A stretch of 6,559 nucleotides of DNA, taken from contig JACCZL010000403.1 of assembly GCA_013695975.1 (NCBI GenBank), positions 1 through 6,559 on the forward strand, written 5' to 3'. The position numbers were made by a program, and so were the translations under genes. Positions 4,994 through 6,559 of this stretch are shown here, piece after piece (position 1 is the first letter of the stretch; each line of letters opens with the position of its first letter). The stretch comes from Chloroflexota bacterium. GTDB lineage: Bacteria; Chloroflexota; UBA6077; JACCZL01. Below the pieces are notes generated by a model that saw only the letters and a list, made by a program, of their open reading frames with translations, ran no database searches and was not told where the DNA came from.

Positions 4994-6559
4994 ATGAATA
5001 TTCTCTGGCTGGTGCCTGTGTCCGGCCTCGTTGCCGTCGTGTTCGCCTTTATCTTCGCTCGCGACGTGCTGTCACGTGACAAGGGCACGCCCGCGATGCA
5101 GGAAGTGGCGGCCGCGATTTTCGAGGGCGCAATGGCGTTCTTGAATCGCCAGTACCGGACGATTGGCATGCTGTCGATCGTGGCGGCGGCGTTGATCGGG
5201 GTGCTGCTGGGAGTCCTCCAGAACGATTTCGGCATCGCCTGGCGGACCTCGGTCGCGTTTCTCGTGGGAGCGGCGTGTTCGGCCGTCTCGGGGTTCATCG
5301 GGATGTGGATCGCCGTCCAGGCAAACTTACGCACCGCCGCGGCGGCGCGACGGAGCCTGACCGAGGCGATTACGGTGGCTCTTCGCGGTGGCGCCGTCTC
5401 TGGCTTGCTGGTCGTGGCGTTGAGCTTGCTCGGGGTGTACGCGATCTTCTGGGCCTACGGCGGTTTCACCGATCCGGCGTCGGCGCCCTTCCTGATCGTC
5501 GGCTTCGGGTTCGGCGCGAGTTTCGTGGCGCTGTTCGCTCAGCTCGGCGGCGGCATCTACACCAAGGCCGCCGACGTTGGCGCAGACCTTGTTGGGAAGG
5601 TCGAGGCGGGCATCCCGGAGGACGACCCGCGCAACGCCGCTGTCATCGCCGACCTGGTCGGCGACAACGTCGGCGATTGCGCAGGGCGTGGCGCGGACCT
5701 CTTCGAGTCGACGGCCGCCGAAAACATCGGCGCGATGATCCTGGGAGTAGCCGTGTATGCCAGCACTGTGGCGGCTGGCAATCCCAATCCAGCCTGGATT
5801 CTCTTTCCGCTGGTCGTCCGCGCGGTGGGACTGCTGGCCTCGATCGCTGGCATCTACGCGGTCAGCATCGGCGAAATTCGCGATCCAATGCGTGCGCTCG
5901 ATCGTGGCTACTGGACGATGACGGTCCTGTCCGCGATCGGGATCACCTTCGTGACGATGAACATGCTCGAGAGCTGGTGGCTGGTGGCCTGCGGGATGGT
6001 CGGTCTTGGGACCAGCGTGGCCTTTGTTTATCTCACCCAGTACTACACCGCCGGCTCCTGGCGGCCCGTGCAGGAGATTGCGCGTGCGTCCAAGACCGGC
6101 CCGGCGACCAACATCATCGCCGGCTTCGCGGTCGGGCTGGAGACGACCGGACCGACCGCCATCGTGATCGCCATCGCGCTGCTCCTGAGCTATGCGTTTG
6201 GCAGCGCGAGCGGTATCGAGAGCGGAGGTCTCTACGGAACGGCCGTCGCGACGATGGGGATGCTCACGACGGTCGCCTACATCCTGGCCATGGATACTTT
6301 CGGTCCGATCACGGACAACGCCGGTGGCATCGCCGAGATGTCGGACGCTCCCGAGTCAACTCGCCACATCACGGACGCCCTGGACGCGGTCGGCAACACG
6401 ACCAAGGCGCTCACGAAAGGCTATGCGATCGCCTCGGCGGCACTGGCGGCCTTCCTCCTGTTCAGCGCCTATCTGGACGAAGTCCGACGTGTGCTCATAC
6501 TTCGCACCCCAGGGCTCGTGCTGAGCCACGTTTCGGTCGACCTGTCGAAAGTCGAGGTC
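4994..6559 (+). CDS. hppA: Membrane-bound proton-translocating pyrophosphatase (5' part, cut by window edge)
   Basis: This enzyme hydrolyses pyrophosphate in the cytoplasm and pumps protons across the membrane, as a homodimer of about 16 helices per subunit (family knowledge). The frame is open from the ATG to the window end: 522 codons, so roughly the last quarter is missing. The N-terminus is complete, with a first helix at about 3-22 and KGTPAMQEVAAAIFEGAMAF at 30-49. The pyrophosphate/Mg site is intact: DVGADLVGKVEAGIPEDDP (Asp194, Asp198, Lys202, Glu204, Asp210, Asp211), then DLVGDNVGDCAGRGADLFES (Asp220, 224, 228, 235). The second half shows GPITDNAGGIAEM (Asp441, Asn442) and GNTTKALTKG with Lys471 and Thr474. 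Lys at this first position and Thr three residues later mark the K+-independent H+-pumping subclass. Near the edge, LFSAYLDEV is followed by about 26 mostly non-membrane residues before the cut. A strong ribosome-binding site and its own promoter precede it, so it need not depend on pyrB transcription. Confidence 0.97.
   Translation, partial: MNILWLVPVSGLVAVVFAFIFARDVLSRDKGTPAMQEVAAAIFEGAMAFLNRQYRTIGMLSIVAAALIGVLLGVLQNDFGIAWRTSVAFLVGAACSAVSGFIGMWIAVQANLRTAAAARRSLTEAITVALRGGAVSGLLVVALSLLGVYAIFWAYGGFTDPASAPFLIVGFGFGASFVALFAQLGGGIYTKAADVGADLVGKVEAGIPEDDPRNAAVIADLVGDNVGDCAGRGADLFESTAAENIGAMILGVAVYASTVAAGNPNPAWILFPLVVRAVGLLASIAGIYAVSIGEIRDPMRALDRGYWTMTVLSAIGITFVTMNMLESWWLVACGMVGLGTSVAFVYLTQYYTAGSWRPVQEIARASKTGPATNIIAGFAVGLETTGPTAIVIAIALLLSYAFGSASGIESGGLYGTAVATMGMLTTVAYILAMDTFGPITDNAGGIAEMSDAPESTRHITDALDAVGNTTKALTKGYAIASAALAAFLLFSAYLDEVRRVLILRTPGLVLSHVSVDLSKVEV

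Noticed and set aside
4653..4997. 114-codon open frame spanning the pyrB-hppA gap
   Set aside because: It starts inside pyrB and overlaps the hppA start. It is rich in Arg, Pro and Ala as expected of non-coding GC-rich DNA, has no ribosome-binding site, and shows no domain.
4858..5334. 158-codon minus-strand frame opposite hppA
   Set aside because: It is an antisense shadow of a strongly conserved pyrophosphatase; its composition mirrors the coding strand and no motif is present.

Overview
The window is GC-rich, uses several GTG starts and carries no mobile element, CRISPR array, rRNA or tRNA that I can see. It reads as ordinary chromosome of a high-GC free-living bacterium. Three things suggest Chloroflexota, perhaps the Thermomicrobia/Sphaerobacter side: the style of the membrane pyrophosphatase (the DLVGDNVGDCAGRGADLFES block), the GAF-LuxR regulator, and the mix of neighbours. 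That placement rests on recalled family resemblance, not a search, and is only moderately secure.

Layout. recX (44-688, +) faces a minus-strand cluster across a 60-bp convergent gap. The cluster is transcribed right to left. It begins with a GAF-LuxR transcriptional regulator (2612-3511 or 3553), followed by a membrane-anchored TlpA/ResA-type thioredoxin (1933-2520 or 2568), the thiol-electron transporter CcdA (1196-1918) and a small four-helix CopD-like membrane protein (749-1186). The last three are packed 9-14 bp apart and look like one operon for moving reducing equivalents across the membrane to extracytoplasmic thiols, possibly linked to cytochrome or copper-site maturation. A possible promoter for the trio lies between the regulator and the thioredoxin gene.

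Divergent from the regulator is pyrB (3665-4663, +), encoding an aspartate carbamoyltransferase-like enzyme. It stands alone, without other pyrimidine genes in view. It keeps the carbamoyl-phosphate and dicarboxylate-binding motifs, but the loop that carries Ser80 and Lys84 in E. coli ATCase is rewritten.

The stop codon of pyrB lies inside the -35 box of a good sigma-70-like promoter (TTGACC, 18-bp spacer, TAAAAT). This promoter should drive hppA, a membrane-bound proton-pumping pyrophosphatase that starts at 4994 and runs off the right edge after 522 codons. Between promoter and hppA is an unusually long leader of about 300 nt. I see no protein gene in it, but it has several potential helices, including two mutually exclusive pairings next to the hppA ribosome-binding site.

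I found no clearly new multi-gene system. The items most worth following up are the altered catalytic loop of the carbamoyltransferase and the hppA leader.
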